Origin: Arenicola marina
Taxonomy: Eukaryota; Annelida; Polychaeta; Arenicolidae
Assembly: GCA_964019135.1 (NCBI GenBank)
Contig: OZ025248.1
Location: forward strand, 37,441,670 to 37,505,669
Reading direction: 5' to 3'
DNA: 64,000 bases
Both the position numbers and the translations under genes were made by a program. Position 1 is the stretch's first letter. Each line of letters begins with the position of its first letter. Below the pieces are notes generated by a model, which had not been told where the DNA came from, did no database searches, and worked only from the letters and a program-made list of their open reading frames with translations. This document shows, in pieces, positions 12,611 to 24,835 of this stretch.

Positions 12611-12778
12611 CTGCTGGATATTGCATTTGCTGCCGGACATGTTAATTAAGTATTAGATAAGGAATGAGTTATAGGTCCTTATTGGGATCGTAGATCGTAG
12701 ATCCCAATAAGAACCTGGAACTCATTCCTTATCTAATACGTAATTATCATGTCCGGCAACAAATGCGATATCCAGCAG
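12611..12778. repeat. Long hairpin (foldback) of about 168 bp
   Basis: Near-perfect inverted repeat. The outer arms (12611-12641 and 12748-12778) carry ctgctggatattgcatttgc. The inner arms (12655-12689 and 12700-12733) carry agataaggaatgagtt and a ttattgggatc end, with a 10-bp loop (gtagatcgta). The inner arms match the hairpin at 44261-44363. The outer right arm is ordinary P sequence (compare 46430-46460), and the outer left arm is an inverted duplicate of it. So the insertion either carried or created an inverted copy of its flank. Confidence 0.85.
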
Positions 12779-14265
12779 ACAAGATAAACATTTAAAGATA
12801 AAACTTTACCGGCTGTTCGTTGTAAACAAAACCTGTTTCTCTCACTGGTGGCGATGGGAGACACAACAAACGGTAGGCGATTGCGGGTGAGAAAGGGGGG
12901 GGGCGGGAGTACATGGGGATCTCTATCAGCTTGGCGCTGGAATGAGTCTATAATAGGTGCGATATGCACAATAGGTGCACATATAAGTCCACCGGGAGGT
13001 GGCGCTGCAACGGCTAGACAAAAACTGCCATTTTAAGTGGGCCGACGAGATTCATCCGAGATACAAGAAAGACTAAATCGTCTGTTGCGTCAGAACAGGG
13101 ACTTCCATGTTGCGTCAAATCACGCATCGATCTCTCGTAAAGAGGTCCGCGGGGCAAAGGTTCGCCAGCAAGGTCGTCTCACGAAAAGCCAGACTGTGCT
13201 TCCGTGGTCTGTTCATGCCGGCACCATGTGTCGGGAGTCTCACCGGGGTAGCATTTTCCCAAGTATTCGTTCCCGCCAAGTCCAACTGGCGCCGGGTATG
13301 CGTTTTACATTCTGTTGCGCATTTGTTCGCTTTATTTTGCCCAAAATTCAACTTGTAATTGATTAGTCGAAGCACCACGAGGCATTTCATGTCAAGAGCA
13401 ATAACCTTCTGAAAAACGTCGTTCGTCCAGGTTAACTCGACCCACAAATTACCACAGTTTTGCTCACTTATTATTCCCAGTCACGTTTTCACTATACACA
13501 TCAAGTGCAATGGCACTGACACGATAGACAGATTTAAAGTAAGTACAATGGGAGTATCCAACCAAGCAAAGGGACTCAACGGTCATGCTGCCATGTCAAC
13601 AAGTACTATTATCTCATAATAGCTCACACATTACTCATATAGGTTATTCATATTTTGGGGAGGAAATACAGGCAATAAAGTACGAACATTCCATTTTTTT
13701 ATTCCATAATAAAAAGACAACCTAAAATTAATTCATTCGCTCCAGAAGCCTTTTCTGCAACAGAAAATTATTTCCACGTGCGCGGCATGGTGTCTGCACG
13801 GTTATCTGGTGGAGAACACGATCTTACAGCCTTTATCAGCAACAGGCGCTCGCGGTGGTGCTCGAAATGTTTTCTCATTGTTTTCACTGGGCGGCGTGGC
13901 ACTGCGGCTTCTAGCAGTGAATGATCTCAGACGAAATGCTCTAACGAGGGTTAAAGGCTTAGAAAATGAGCTGTGACGGCCGATCAGATTCGACTTCATA
14001 GTCCCTGAGGAAGCCGTTAATGATAGGTGTGAGTCCCCATTAGGGGACCACGTGTAGGGCTTGGGGGTGGAGCTGGGGGACTATGGCGCCGTCCGACAGC
14101 TGCTCCTGGAGCACTTTCAGCGTTAAAAGTTATGGTGCACTTATTATGTAGCAAGATGAGTGCTGATTCGAGGCACGTGGTCGGTTTGGGAAATGGCGTC
14201 TGCTGACACACTGCTTTATTTCCCGGGTAGGTCATACCAATACTGTTAAACACACACACGTAACA

Positions 14266-15239
14266 TTCGTTTTTTTTTTGCTTCTCTGTTGGTCCAGTTT
14301 GGAATATGATAACATGCGGTGTGTGTACACTACCGCCTGTATATATATATATATTATTACGAGTTGGTGGGCATGTTAACTAGTACAATAGCATTACATC
14401 TGAAGGCCGCTAAAATGCCGTATTCTGACCCAAACCGCCCTGCTGCCCATGCAATCGACAATCGTTGCCATAGCGACGCTGCGTAGAACAATGAAACATG
14501 ACGTCACGCACAAAGGAATTGTAGTTGTAGCTTTAAATGGCCCGCTTCCATGACTAGTTGCCTAGTTGCACGTGCCATGTTTCCTGGCAACGATCCATGG
14601 TATCAAATAGGCCACTGGCAAACTATATGTGGAAAGGCTTCCGATTTGCGGACAGTCAGTCCCAAAATGTTTTACTTTGGTCGTTGCATGCAGAAATTAA
14701 ACCAAAGAAGCAGAGACAAGTCAACGCCTTATATTTAAATTCAACTCGTAATAATAGTAATAGCGCGAGTTTTTCATTATCCGCCCTCGGCCTTGCGGCC
14801 TCGGGCCGATAATAAAAATTGGCGGGCTGCTACAACTTGATGTCGGGCCAATAAAATTGCCTAACGCCCCGCAAACTTGCGCTATTGTCATATTATCTGC
14901 GAGTATCATTGCCAAATTTATGTTTCATTGAACAGGTTGTAAAATACCACCTGCTGGCATCAGTCATATGCAAGCGCAGTGATACAGCCTTATCATTACA
15001 AAGATATCGTTACAAAGCTATCATTTTGCTCTTAGTGCCAGCTTGTCAAAACAGCAATATACGCACATAATCAAACACCACTATATGCCTAACCGCCCGG
15101 AACGCCAGACGATACCAGTCACCGCGGGTACCCTCATATCAGCTCCATAAATACCCAATAAACAGGGCAGCAGAACCATGCATGGCCATGATGGTTGTAG
15201 GTTAAGTCGTACCGTGTTGGATAGCGAGTCGTCCGACAA
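14266..15239. other. P-to-F linking segment with no gene
   Basis: Contains an (AT)n run (14341-14353) and a GC-rich hairpin (14770-14818). About 14880-15239 is similar to the reverse of 44461-44700 (shared ctgttcaatgaaac and a ggtgactggta stretch), so P and F are joined through the same linking sequence in both units. No gene seen. Confidence 0.5.
14770..14818. repeat. GC-rich hairpin
   Basis: Arms of about 22 bp (tttttcattatccgccctcg at 14770; its near-complement ending ccgataataaaaa at 14818) around a 4-bp loop. No coding context and no T-run placed as in a terminator; function unknown. Confidence 0.7.
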
Positions 15240-18200
15240 CGAAACTGATGTCCACATCATCACTCAAAAACACGTTTAACAAACAAATTAGACGCTTCTC
15301 GCCTTGATATATATATATAAGGTATACATCGCAAAAAATATTTTCAATCCAAAGGTATTTACTCGAAATAATATCGCTAGATCTAATCGACGTAACTAGT
15401 TGAGAGAAAATGTTTAAAAGAATATAAATTCTGATTAAAACTCTTCAATAACAATGAGATATAAGGTTTCGGCGTATGTTGAAGGTAAAGTGCTGACTTG
15501 AAGATGGAAAGGGTGCGTTGACATCCTCCAGAGATTCTGGTCCCATACTATAGTATTTGGTCATCCGATGGTTAATGCGCTAGGTGGCCTGGCCGTCTTC
15601 CAGGACAGACCTACCGACCTACCACCAGACAATCATTTCACTTCCGCCTCATTGTGGCATGGGAAGGTTTTAATCTCCCTGTCTTTCCCAAACAAATGAA
15701 CGCACTTGAGCTGTTTACCAGGCAGCCGCAAATCTGCAAACATGACATATCGCGGGGGTAGGATGGGTCGGGTGTGGGTCGGGTGTGGGTTGTGTGGCTC
15801 TGCATGGCAAGGACGGTGTGCGGCGAGATTAGGGGAGATGTAACAATAGCCCTGTGGCGCCTGTCACTGGATCAAGGGAATGGAATGGACTCGTGTAGGA
15901 AGCAGGTGCGATGACATTTTGCCGCTACGGTCGACCGGAAGAATTCATTCCAAGCAATTAATTACTTTAGGTGCAAAAGGGGACGTTTCTAATTGTTATA
16001 ACGAAGTCAAACGAGGCGGGTGAAAGGTGGAAAACAACAAAAAACAACATCCCTGGTTGATCCAATGAATAGTTAAGTGGACAAGGAAAAAAGCAGACTT
16101 GTTTGAAAAAACTTGTTAGTGACCTGGCGATGTTTACTGGGAATGTCCCTGATGGAGCAGCCAAACAGCTAAGCGGGATTCCTCACGTACAACTGTAATA
16201 CTACAGTCCCAGGACGGCCGTTTACGGCATGTCTGGATGGCTACCTCGTCAAATAGGAGCTACACGACACACATCACTGGCTTAACCAGTGGGTGGCAGG
16301 GGGTGGCGGGGGGGGTGGCAGTGCGGCAGAGGGTCAACTTTCCTATTTGTTTCAGCATGGATGCTTCTTTTTTGCTTTAATTTCCTTCACTCTTTGGAGA
16401 GGACCCCCCACCCTCCGTACCTATTTTCACCCTGCTCCTACCCCCCCCCCCCCTCCCCCCTGCGCCCAAAACATACAATCCGACATTTCTGTTTTACCTT
16501 GTGGATGGTTTCACTGTGTCATCACGCAGGTCAATGAGGGTATGCATCATTTCTCAACCATGTCAAACTTTCTAAGCACCACATCAACCCGCACGTAATT
16601 ACATGCCGTCGTATCATGTGTATTTGACCTTGGATTCGCCTGAGACAATAGTAATATGGATCGCACTATAGGTACAGTCAAGCTATGGCCGGGTGGGCTG
16701 AAGCGATGCACCTGCAGTTCAATGTGACGTTGCACGTCGTTGCATCTCCAACATGTAATCAATGAGCATTATGTTGTGTGGCGTGGACGGTGTATATATT
16801 AGGCCGGGCGCAGCTGTTACTCGCCTGCGGTAGTATGACTCACATCAGGCTACCGAGACAACCCCGCAGCGTGGACACACCCGTCTCTAAACTCAATGTG
16901 GTTATGCCTTAGAGCCCAGCACGGGCTGGGTATGATGCCGAGGGACATAGTGTTGTTTAATCGAGTCGTCGGTGTCGAAACATATCAATGGTAAATTTAT
17001 GTCCACATGATTTACGACGTTTTCTCTCACTGGTTCTTCCATAAGGATGAGGCGATAGCATACAACGATTAACAGCGAGGGACTTTAGAGTGACTTGATT
17101 TAACAGCCTCCGCAGTGGATTGCTGGAGTCCTGGGGATTGCTTTCCTGGGGCTGTCATATCACTGTCTCTGGGGTAACATGGGGGTCCAGCCCAGGGCAT
17201 GGCGTAAAAGTGGCATAAAACACCAATTCACCCATCGATCCATCACGTCTCTTACTGCTGTCTGAGTCTTTCTGTACTCTGTGTTTACAGCCTTTCCGCC
17301 AGCCCACCTCTCCGCCACAATCCAACGGTATCCCAGGTTCAACCCCATACGACACCCCCCCCCGCAGCATCTTTTAATATGATGGCGGATTCGGAATGCA
17401 TAGAAAGTTTCACCCCCATCCATCCTCTCCCTAGATTAAAAGATTCTGAATCTGTCCGTGGGATACAGGTTATATGCGGATGCCCATTCCCTTAAAACGG
17501 CTCACGGAAGGGTGGTGTCCTCTCTCCCAACGCCATCCTGAAGGACTATGACGCTGTGTCTCGATATCGATTGGCTCCCCTCTCCACCCTCTCCCACTAG
17601 GTTCCTCGGTTGGGATTAACTGGACACACCCCACTTTCTGATTTATCTTGGCTTTGAACTTCTTGTCACAAATTGCATAATTATGTACTCTATCATGCCG
17701 GCAGTTTCGCAGTCTAAATACAAGGCACATTAGAATGCATTGAATATTTTGAGAATTTTGATAAAGTTTCTACACCCTTGTGACGATGACACTTGCATGT
17801 CCGCCTTAATAGCCTTTGACCTAATAACCATGTGTTGCTCGAACATGTGAATTGTTTGTCATCGACCCTCCAATTAGATACGACTTTTTCATAAAGATAA
17901 AAACATCCTTGCCACACACTTCCCAGTACCCACTTACGGGGTACTGAGAGACCGCCCCCTCTTTCCCCTTCCCCAACTCCCTTCCCCGCCCCTAACTACC
18001 TTCCCATCCCCAGTCGGGATATGGTGTCCCCCTTGGGTAGCCACCAACAATCACTGGCAGGTCGTCTGCAAATGTCGCCTGCTGTCAGTGGCAGTAATGT
18101 CGTCTGCTGCTAGTGGCATGGAATGTCGTCTGCCGCTAGTGGCATGAACTGTAGTCTGTTGTCAGTGCCATGATGGGTGGTCTGCAAATGTCGTCTGATG

Positions 18201-18302
18201 TCTGTAGCAGGAAAGGTCGTCTGCAAATGTCGTCTGCCACGAGGGGCTTCCTACACACAGGGACGCCGCGTTGCGCTTCTCTTCAAGACGGTTTGAGAAC
18301 GA
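15240..18302 (+). repeat. Module F, copy 2
   Basis: The start (15240-15480) matches the reverse of 43330-43500. The middle matches 51879-52440 (caattaattacttt...gggtgcaaaaggggacg) and the reverse of 41500-41640. The head at 16786-16830 matches position 1. It lacks the part corresponding to 360-2110 of copy 1. The 26-bp minisatellite and the anchor ctacacacagggacgccgcg (18251) are followed within about 30 bp by Q sequence, so the F end is cut here. Confidence 0.75.
18055..18250 (+). repeat. 26-bp minisatellite, diverged
   Basis: Irregular units related to atgtcgtctgctgtcagtgg. Several are shortened to about 18-20 bp, with caaatgtcgtctg joins. Same module position as 2768-2985. Confidence 0.8.
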
Positions 18303-21160
18303 GGTTCGTGTCGGATGATAACGTATGTAAAATATAATGATATAACGGCCTCAATACGATAGGATGCCAGTCAATTAAATGCAAAGGTAGACATACAATA
18401 AAGGTATCTCATATTTTTTGTTTGCTAATCTTTTCTCGAACAACAACTTTTAAAGCATCTCATATGCCTAGGCTATGACAACATATATCCTTTGAAGCGT
18501 CACGTACGCCTGTACGTATGTAGGAAGCCCTCAGGCCAATTGCAACAAGCGCCAGGATGTAGCAAAAAGATTACTTCCGGTCTCCGTGTTTACCGGCAGG
18601 TACCCCGGCCTTTCCCAACCCATACGCCAAACCTCAATCTCCTTGGCTGGCTTCTCTAGTTCGACCGAGGCTTTATTGTTGGTTGTGATCAACGGCCTCC
18701 ATTCACATGAATCTGTTCAGCAGCCTTGATGATACCATCGAGGAGAGGGGACCGCACGACGAGGGAATTTCCTAGGGGGTTAGTGACTCAGTTGGTAACC
18801 CGGCTGAGCTGTAAATCAACGGGTCATAAGTGTCCACCCCGGCATCTCCATATATGGCATGCTTTACCCAGCCGCATATCTTTGTCCCAGAAGGCTCAAT
18901 GTAGTATTCGAGTGCACTACTGTAGCCTAAAGCACCAACATTTCATTCCTCGTCTTTTTCAAGTCTCGAAACTGCGGAAAAATCATACTAACACCAACTG
19001 ACTCATTTTAAGAAGACCACCAGCCCTGGCAGATGGTCCTGTATGGGGGCGCCACTGTCCGAGATTGGTGATCTAAATGTCCACGTTGCGACAACTCCCT
19101 TTATATTTCTCCCCCATTAATCGCCATTTTCACCGGTTGTCCCAGCAAGTATTGTGTGAACTGACCAGCTAACGACCGTTACATGATGAATATCTGAGCT
19201 AAATGCCGAATTCGCTGAAAGCGGACGGTAGGCGGCCGGGTAATTCAGCGACTAACCGTTTCAACAAAAGGAATTCCTCCTTTACCCGGAAATGCCATGA
19301 GTTATATTGCGGGTGGTGGCGCGGCGCCACAAGAGATGATATGATTAATAGGCGTCCTTTGTGGCACGCGATTAATGCAAATTTTCGTCGACACAGGATG
19401 TAGGTCAACAGTTAGACGGCGTCAGACCAAAGCTTAGGCTGAGACCCAGAGATTTTACTGGCGAGTCGCGTATTCCTGGGATGCCTTAACCCGGCAAGAC
19501 AAGATCCTGCCTCCAAGCAGGTTAATATTGATATCGCTGGAATCTCAACCCATTTGTCATGTTCAGTGAAATGGTTAGCCTTTGAATTATTCATTCTCGA
19601 CCACGGTTGTTGATGTCACTTTGATGTCTGTTTGCTTCTGGTTCCATCGAGGCTTCATTCTTCCCCAAGTTCCCCTGTGATGTGTTGTATACATCAGGTG
19701 ATGCATCATGGCTGCCAGAGACATAACTGGAGATTAATATAACATCCACCCACTGGGTATATTTAATCAAATTTCCTTGCGAGGCACCAAGACTGTGGCC
19801 TATTCCATTGCCCTATAAATATTTCACACTTGATGTACGGTGACTGCAGCTGTTGCAGCTTCGGTTGCAGAGTGTGTCGCTGTTCACAATAGAAAGGCGC
19901 CTTTCTCTACTTGTGATTATATAATCAAATTACTCCATATTGTGCTGAATATATTGGGTGGCTAAATAGCCGTTGTATGACCCGGTTTTTCCTATTTCCT
20001 ATTTCATATTTTCCATATCGGTTCATGAAGGAGTAAAAAGAAACTTTCGAGAGCTGGTGGAAATTGAACCATGGACTTCTTCATCTACGTGGTCATTCAG
20101 TAAAAAGGACCTGGCCGTAGTAATGATGCGAATAAACTAATGGTCATTACTGTAGGCTCAACAAGTGGCTCAAGAAGAGGTGTTCAGCATCATAGGTTTG
20201 TTTTCGCTTCCAAATGTTTCTTTCATCGCAAAGTAAAAAAAAGAAAACTCCAGAGGATCGAGTTCTTATGGATGAATCGATTTAGCTCCTTTAGACCTTA
20301 CGGAGAGATATGATAGGCGTCACTAGGTCACATTGCGTCACATCAGCAGGTGTGTGGTGTGGAGTTGAAATGGATTATTCAGTGGATTCGCATTACGATT
20401 AATGGAAAACACTCTACAAATGACACCGAGCAATAAAAATGTAGTTTATTTGCCGCTGCTGTGATGGACGAGAGAAATTCTCGGAGGGGCTATGTGCTAG
20501 AGCTTGGGCTGATCCCATGAGGCCGATGTGGAATAGTTATGGCTCCAGACCCAACTCTCTAGGAATCCCCTTTGGCCCGGGGCTCTTTGGTGTCTTACAT
20601 TGAACATAAAACCGAGACATCGCACCCACCGTCGGAGTAGAATACAATCGGCCGCTGTCACTTCGGACACCCTCTGATTGTCTCTCTTGTCCCGGGCAGG
20701 TCCGACAACCCCGGGTTGATTTCCAACCAAATGTAGCATTTCTACCCCAGACGCCGAAATTACACGCCCCGAACTGAAGAGGATATGGTCAGGCGAACGT
20801 TTTTCGTTAGATTTAGTTTGGTCAAGACCAAGGGACATACAAAGGCAAATCATAGTGCAACGAATAACAAAGATATCATATCGGTAAATACATGTGTTGT
20901 TTTCATTTACGCCAACTTCTGATTCATTTTATTCTACGGAATTACAAAGACCGTGTATTATCCAATTATTTTGCTTATGAAGTGTTTAGTCCTAATAAAA
21001 ATGCCAAATTGAAAACAAACCAGTTAAATGTCGAACGCTAATCAAACACGGCTGGCAGTACTTAGTCTATGCGTAGTACGTCACTTACCATCAATCAACT
21101 TCTCCTCCACCGAAAATAATAGTCTGCATGCGTCGCAACATAACTCTCCTCTCTCATAAA
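18303..21160 (+). repeat. Q half of module PQ, copy 2 (P half missing)
   Basis: 18540-18660 matches 49980-50100. 19035-19065 (gtcctgtatgggggcgccac) matches 38184 and 50684. 19250-20440 matches the reverse of 6350-7090. 20460-21160 matches 39230-39880 and 50990-51600. Spurious short frames are not shared in phase among copies. The 3' end is cut by a LINE remnant at about 21161. Confidence 0.75.
18775..18960 (+). mobile_element. tRNA-derived SINE in Q
   Basis: The tRNA-like head gtgactcagttggtaacccg (A-box-like) lies at 18783, and a decayed B-box region around 18815-18842 reads aacgggtcataagtg. The tail is shared with the other Q copies and ends near ttcattcctcgtctttttc. Confidence 0.55.
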
Positions 21161-22150
21161 ACCAAAAAAAAACACAAAAACTAGAAAAACTATCTAGATA
21201 ATATATCGATTTGGCCCAATCGTTGCTCTATAATAGTTCTTTCTATAAACACATAAACAAAGATTATTATACTGAGATGGCTAGTAACGCATCCAATTAA
21301 CATTGGTTAAATCACTCGTATCGATTATATTTAACAAACTTTCCTTAGTATTTCTCTTAAAAAGGTGAAGCGATGATTGAAAGTTTACTTTACCAAACCA
21401 TTTATTAAATATATATATCCCATTATAGCTCATAGATCTTTTCGTCAATTGACATACATTTATTTTTGGGAACATTTAATAGCTGCGACCTTCTAGTGTT
21501 ATACTCGTGTATGTCCGCATTTCTTATAAACAATTCTTTTATTATAAGAGGCTGCAATCCATTGTATTGCTTGAACATAAATAATAGAACTAATTAAACA
21601 AAGAAGGGAACGGGAGAATCTTTTTCGTTACGAATAACGGCGCTGAATGGGCCCATTTATATGCGAACTGCCTTTTTGGATCATGATCAGAGGGGGTAAC
21701 AAGCTATTACACGAGGCTCCCCCTTACTTCAATACCTTATGACAGATATGAAGATAAAAAACAATTATCTTCACAGGGTGTCATTGGTTAACATTTTCCT
21801 TGCGCAAGTGATTATTCCAAGCGCCCTTGCCATTTTAATATAATCTATATGTTGTTTCCACAAAAGGTCACAGTCTAATTGTACTCCCACAAATTTCGTG
21901 GTAGTGATTTGTACTACAATTTGGCCAGAAATGCTGACATTGCCCTGAGTACTATAATTTTCTTTCGTTTGGGTTTAAAACCCATAAATTTAATCTTATT
22001 GTTGTTGAGAGCAAGCTTAATTATTTGTAACCAAGACTGTATTTTCTTTAATTCCTCATTCAGCGTTTCAATCGTTTTATATATACCCTTGCCCGGTATA
22101 AAGCAATTAGAATCATCTGCAAATAAGATTCCAAACTATTGCTTATATTA
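21161..22150 (-). mobile_element. Decayed Jockey/CR1-like LINE remnant
   Basis: Minus-strand translation around 22120-22000 gives LFADDSNCFIPGKGIYKT, the reverse-transcriptase catalytic YADD/FADD box and following helix, then ALNNNKIKFMGFKPKRK. Farther along, IHEYNTRRSQLLNVPK and FNKWFGKVNFQSSLHLFKRN (about 21535-21330) are the C-terminal end usual in Jockey/CR1-group LINEs. These pieces lie in different frames with stops between them, so the copy is dead. The upstream reverse-transcriptase part and the endonuclease are absent (5' truncation just before the FADD box). The left boundary is set where Q homology with 39850 and 51590 stops. Confidence 0.75.
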
Positions 22151-22184
22151 ATTAAGTCATTAATGGAAAAAAAGAAATTGTATG

Positions 22185-22415
22185 ACCCTCAGCGAGCCTG
22201 CCTCGGTGGTAAGCAGGCTGAGCTACATATCAACAGAGCGTTGGTCCGCACCAATGTACATGAGTCCAGGTCACGTGTCATCCAGCACCATATCATTGTC
22301 CCGTGATACTTTCTTGTGTCCCAAGTTAGCTTTTCATATGCACTGAACCAGATACATGTGTCTTTTCTATTCTCTTCTATTGCCCTGACTGACTTACCAA
22401 GTGAGTCACACCGCA
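22185..22415 (+). mobile_element. SINE-like tRNA-headed unit at the F-module end
   Basis: Plus-strand cctcggtggtaagcaggctg then ttggtccgcaccaatg resemble weak A and B boxes. Matches the minus-strand unit at 4385-4625, including the flank gccctgactgactta. Confidence 0.45.
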
Positions 22416-22931
22416 TGAGTCAATCTGTATAAAGGATCATATTTTTTGCCACGTGGTGGATCTAGGTCACCGATCAGGTAAGTGCGTCAAGTTTCCACGC
22501 CCACCTACTCTGACCCAGTATCGGGTCGCCCTTTTCTTCCCGTTATCTGGTTGATGGTTGATGGTTCGCATTTGCCGGTCTGTGAAAGACAGTCGATTTG
22601 CAGCGCCCGTCGTGGTGGGCCATTCCCTCACGCACGAAACGTGCCCATCTCCTCTTTTGGGATGCTAGATCCTCCTTTTGGCCGTCCAGTTGGCCTTTTG
22701 CCCGTCGGAAAGCTTGCCGTAGAGCAAAACGTTTGGAAGGTTATCTGGTTATCTCCCCCAGTAACGGAAAAAAAACACAAGAAAGGGGATCGATAGAGAA
22801 TGGATTAAAAGCGAGACCGGCCGAGAAAATGGATTGAAAATTGATAGAGCAAGAGCCTGACCGAGCGAGAAAGACGCGAGGAGCAGAACGGGGACTGAGA
22901 GACACGGTGGGGCAGCCAAAATGTCACAGCA

Positions 22932-24129
22932 GATAAGATAAGATAAAGTTTTATTTAACGTCGGTATTTAAAAGTCAACAATAAACATTAGCACAAGTGC
23001 TATTGACCGACAATGATAAGATGACATGAGCGGATGAGATATATGTACATATGACAATGAAAATATTTGCATATCATAAAACCTTATCCACTAGCTATGT
23101 TGCATAATGCGCACGAATTACAGAGACATAAGAACACATCCGATGTTGACAGCGTTGTTTTAAATTCCTTGGCAGATTTGGCTAACTTCGTTTCCTTGTT
23201 GGGCATGTACCACAGCTTGCTACCTTGATACTTCACTGAATTGTGGCCATAAGCTGTTCTCTGAGCGCGCGGCATACATATATTTGGCCCATTTTAAAAA
23301 ATGTAACTGCTTTCCTCCACGTTATACATTCCATGAAGATAACTGGGCTCAATCTTGTTCATACTCCTGTAATTTCTAATGTTACACAGCGCAATCGTTC
23401 AACATATAGCAATGGTCTGTCCGCTGTCTTCCTCAACTCTCCGTATTCCGATCTAAAGTCATTAAACACATACCTCAATGCACGCTCCTGTATCTTTTCA
23501 ATCTTTCTCATATCACAAAAATGCCATACAACGGGACAATAATTAAAATGTGAAAGGATAAAGAATTAAATAACGTAAGTTTGCTATCAATATCCATTGA
23601 TTTAGAAACTCTAGCTAAAACATTGAGGTTTTGTCCAGCCGTTTTGCTTACACTATATATAGGTTGCCGAAAGGTAACCAAGCGTCCAGTTGAATACCTA
23701 GTAATGTTACTTCTTGTTGTGCTGCCAGTTCTGTTCCAGAAATCGAAAACGATCTGTGCTGACTTAATTCGCTTTCAAACACATATTGCCTAGTACTTAC
23801 TTGGGTTCGCTTTGATGTAATTATCGGTGAACTACGTTGTTATCTCCGATAATGCCTTTTCTAGAGTTACCTTAACGTTGTTAAACTCCTTCCCTTGAGC
23901 CGCCACAGTGTTATCATCAGCATTATAATACTAATCGGTTTCCCGTGCGGTGGATACTAGAAGGTTATTAGTAAATACATTATACAGATGTGGACCCAAA
24001 ACAGATCCCTGTGGTGCTCCTTTCTTGAGAGAAAGCCACTCGCTCCGATTATGTCTTAGTTTTACCCTCTGTTCGCGGTTTGTAAGATAGCCTGCAACTA
24101 GCGTACATGGTTGTTTACATATGCCATAA
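22932..24129 (-). mobile_element. 5'-truncated Jockey/CR1-like LINE
   Basis: It interrupts module F between gtcacagca (22923-22931) and gacagatatagcgcc (24130). Sister sequence at 51850-51875 runs through this point without interruption, which fixes both ends to within a few bases. The 3' end on the minus strand is an A-rich stretch passing into repeated ttatc units, as in several CR1/Jockey-type LINEs. Coding remnants are described separately. No clear target duplication; at most 'aga' is shared at both edges. Confidence 0.8.
23084..24115 (-). pseudogene. Reverse-transcriptase remnant of the LINE at 22932-24129
   Basis: Minus-strand pieces in order: GYLTNREQRVKLRHNRSEWL then KKGAPQGSVLGPHLYNVFTN, the conserved PQGSVLGP region of LINE reverse transcriptases. 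Next comes YNADDNTVAAQG, the catalytic box with its first residue altered, near 23925. Then follow HFNYCPVVWHFCDMRKIEKI and QERALRYVFNDFRSEYGEL (about 23555-23430), the thumb region, and finally GHNSVKYQGSKLWYM near the C-terminus (about 23245). Stops and frame changes lie between the pieces. Endonuclease and fingers are missing. Non-functional copy. Confidence 0.8.
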
Positions 24130-24611
24130 GACAGATATAGCGCCGGGTATATGTTGCCTATCATGAATATTATGTAATCCTATCGTGGGATGCCGGTTGC
24201 AAATTTGAGAATATCAATACCCGGCTACGTATATTGTGTGCCAACCGGAAATGAAAACGGTCAAATCCATGCCACATAAAATTGTATAATGTCAGGAATA
24301 AAAGTATGTTGGGCGAGTGAGGAAGAGGAGCGAGTCGCCGGGGATAAGGAGTCAGCCTCCATCAGATAGGATGAGACGCTAGGGAGGAAAGCGACGGAAG
24401 GGTGACTACAACAGCCCATCGTATTGTAAGACCCGCAAACGTATATTGATTGAATCGTTTTCGGCGTTAGATTTTAAGTCTTTTCTGCGGTCGTATAAAG
24501 ACGAAGAGTACGACTCGGTGGAACTTAAAAATAATCCATGGTATCACAGCTAAGTAGATTCTCAAACCGTCTGGCGGAGGAGCGCAACGCGGCGTCCCTG
24601 TGTGTAGGAGG

Positions 24612-24835
24612 CCCCTTATGGCAGACCACATTTCATACCACTAGCAGCAGACGACATGTCTTGCCAGTGACAGCAGACGACATTTCCTGCCACTGACAGT
24701 AGACGACATTTCCTGCCATTACAGCAGACGACGTTTCTTGCTACTAACAGCAGATGAAATTTCATACCACTAGCAGCAGACGACATGTCATGCCAGCGAC
24801 AGCAGACGACATTTCCTGCCACTAACAGCAGGGTG
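24612..24835 (-). repeat. 26-bp minisatellite, about eight units
   Basis: Inverted array (gcagacgacatttcctgcca). Next to it is the anchor gcaacgcggcgtccctgtgt at about 24585, the reverse of 18251-18275. Confidence 0.85.

Larger units (their letters stand above)
5459..14265 (-). repeat. Module PQ, copy 1 (inverted)
   Basis: Read on the minus strand this is P (about 14265 to 8700) followed by Q (about 8600 to 5459). Anchors: tccaactggcgccgggtatg at 13281 is the reverse of 27922 and 45782; the gcctgcagtttgtcactcaa region (9981-10010) matches 49030; ttaaggcatcccaggaatac (6934) is the reverse of Q sequence at 19468 and 38425; 5510-5760 is the reverse of 40480-40720. Against PQ copies 3 and 4 it lacks the part equivalent to 39210-39940 and the part equivalent to 18960-19245. 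It is interrupted by a Tigger-like element (7542-8578) and a hairpin (12611-12778). No conserved coding frame. Confidence 0.75.

Noticed and set aside
15240-18302. Module F as a Helitron or Helentron (central minisatellites flanked by conserved sequence)
   Set aside because: The layout is suggestive, but I could not find consistent TC...CTRR ends with a terminal hairpin at module edges, and no Rep/helicase frame exists in the window.
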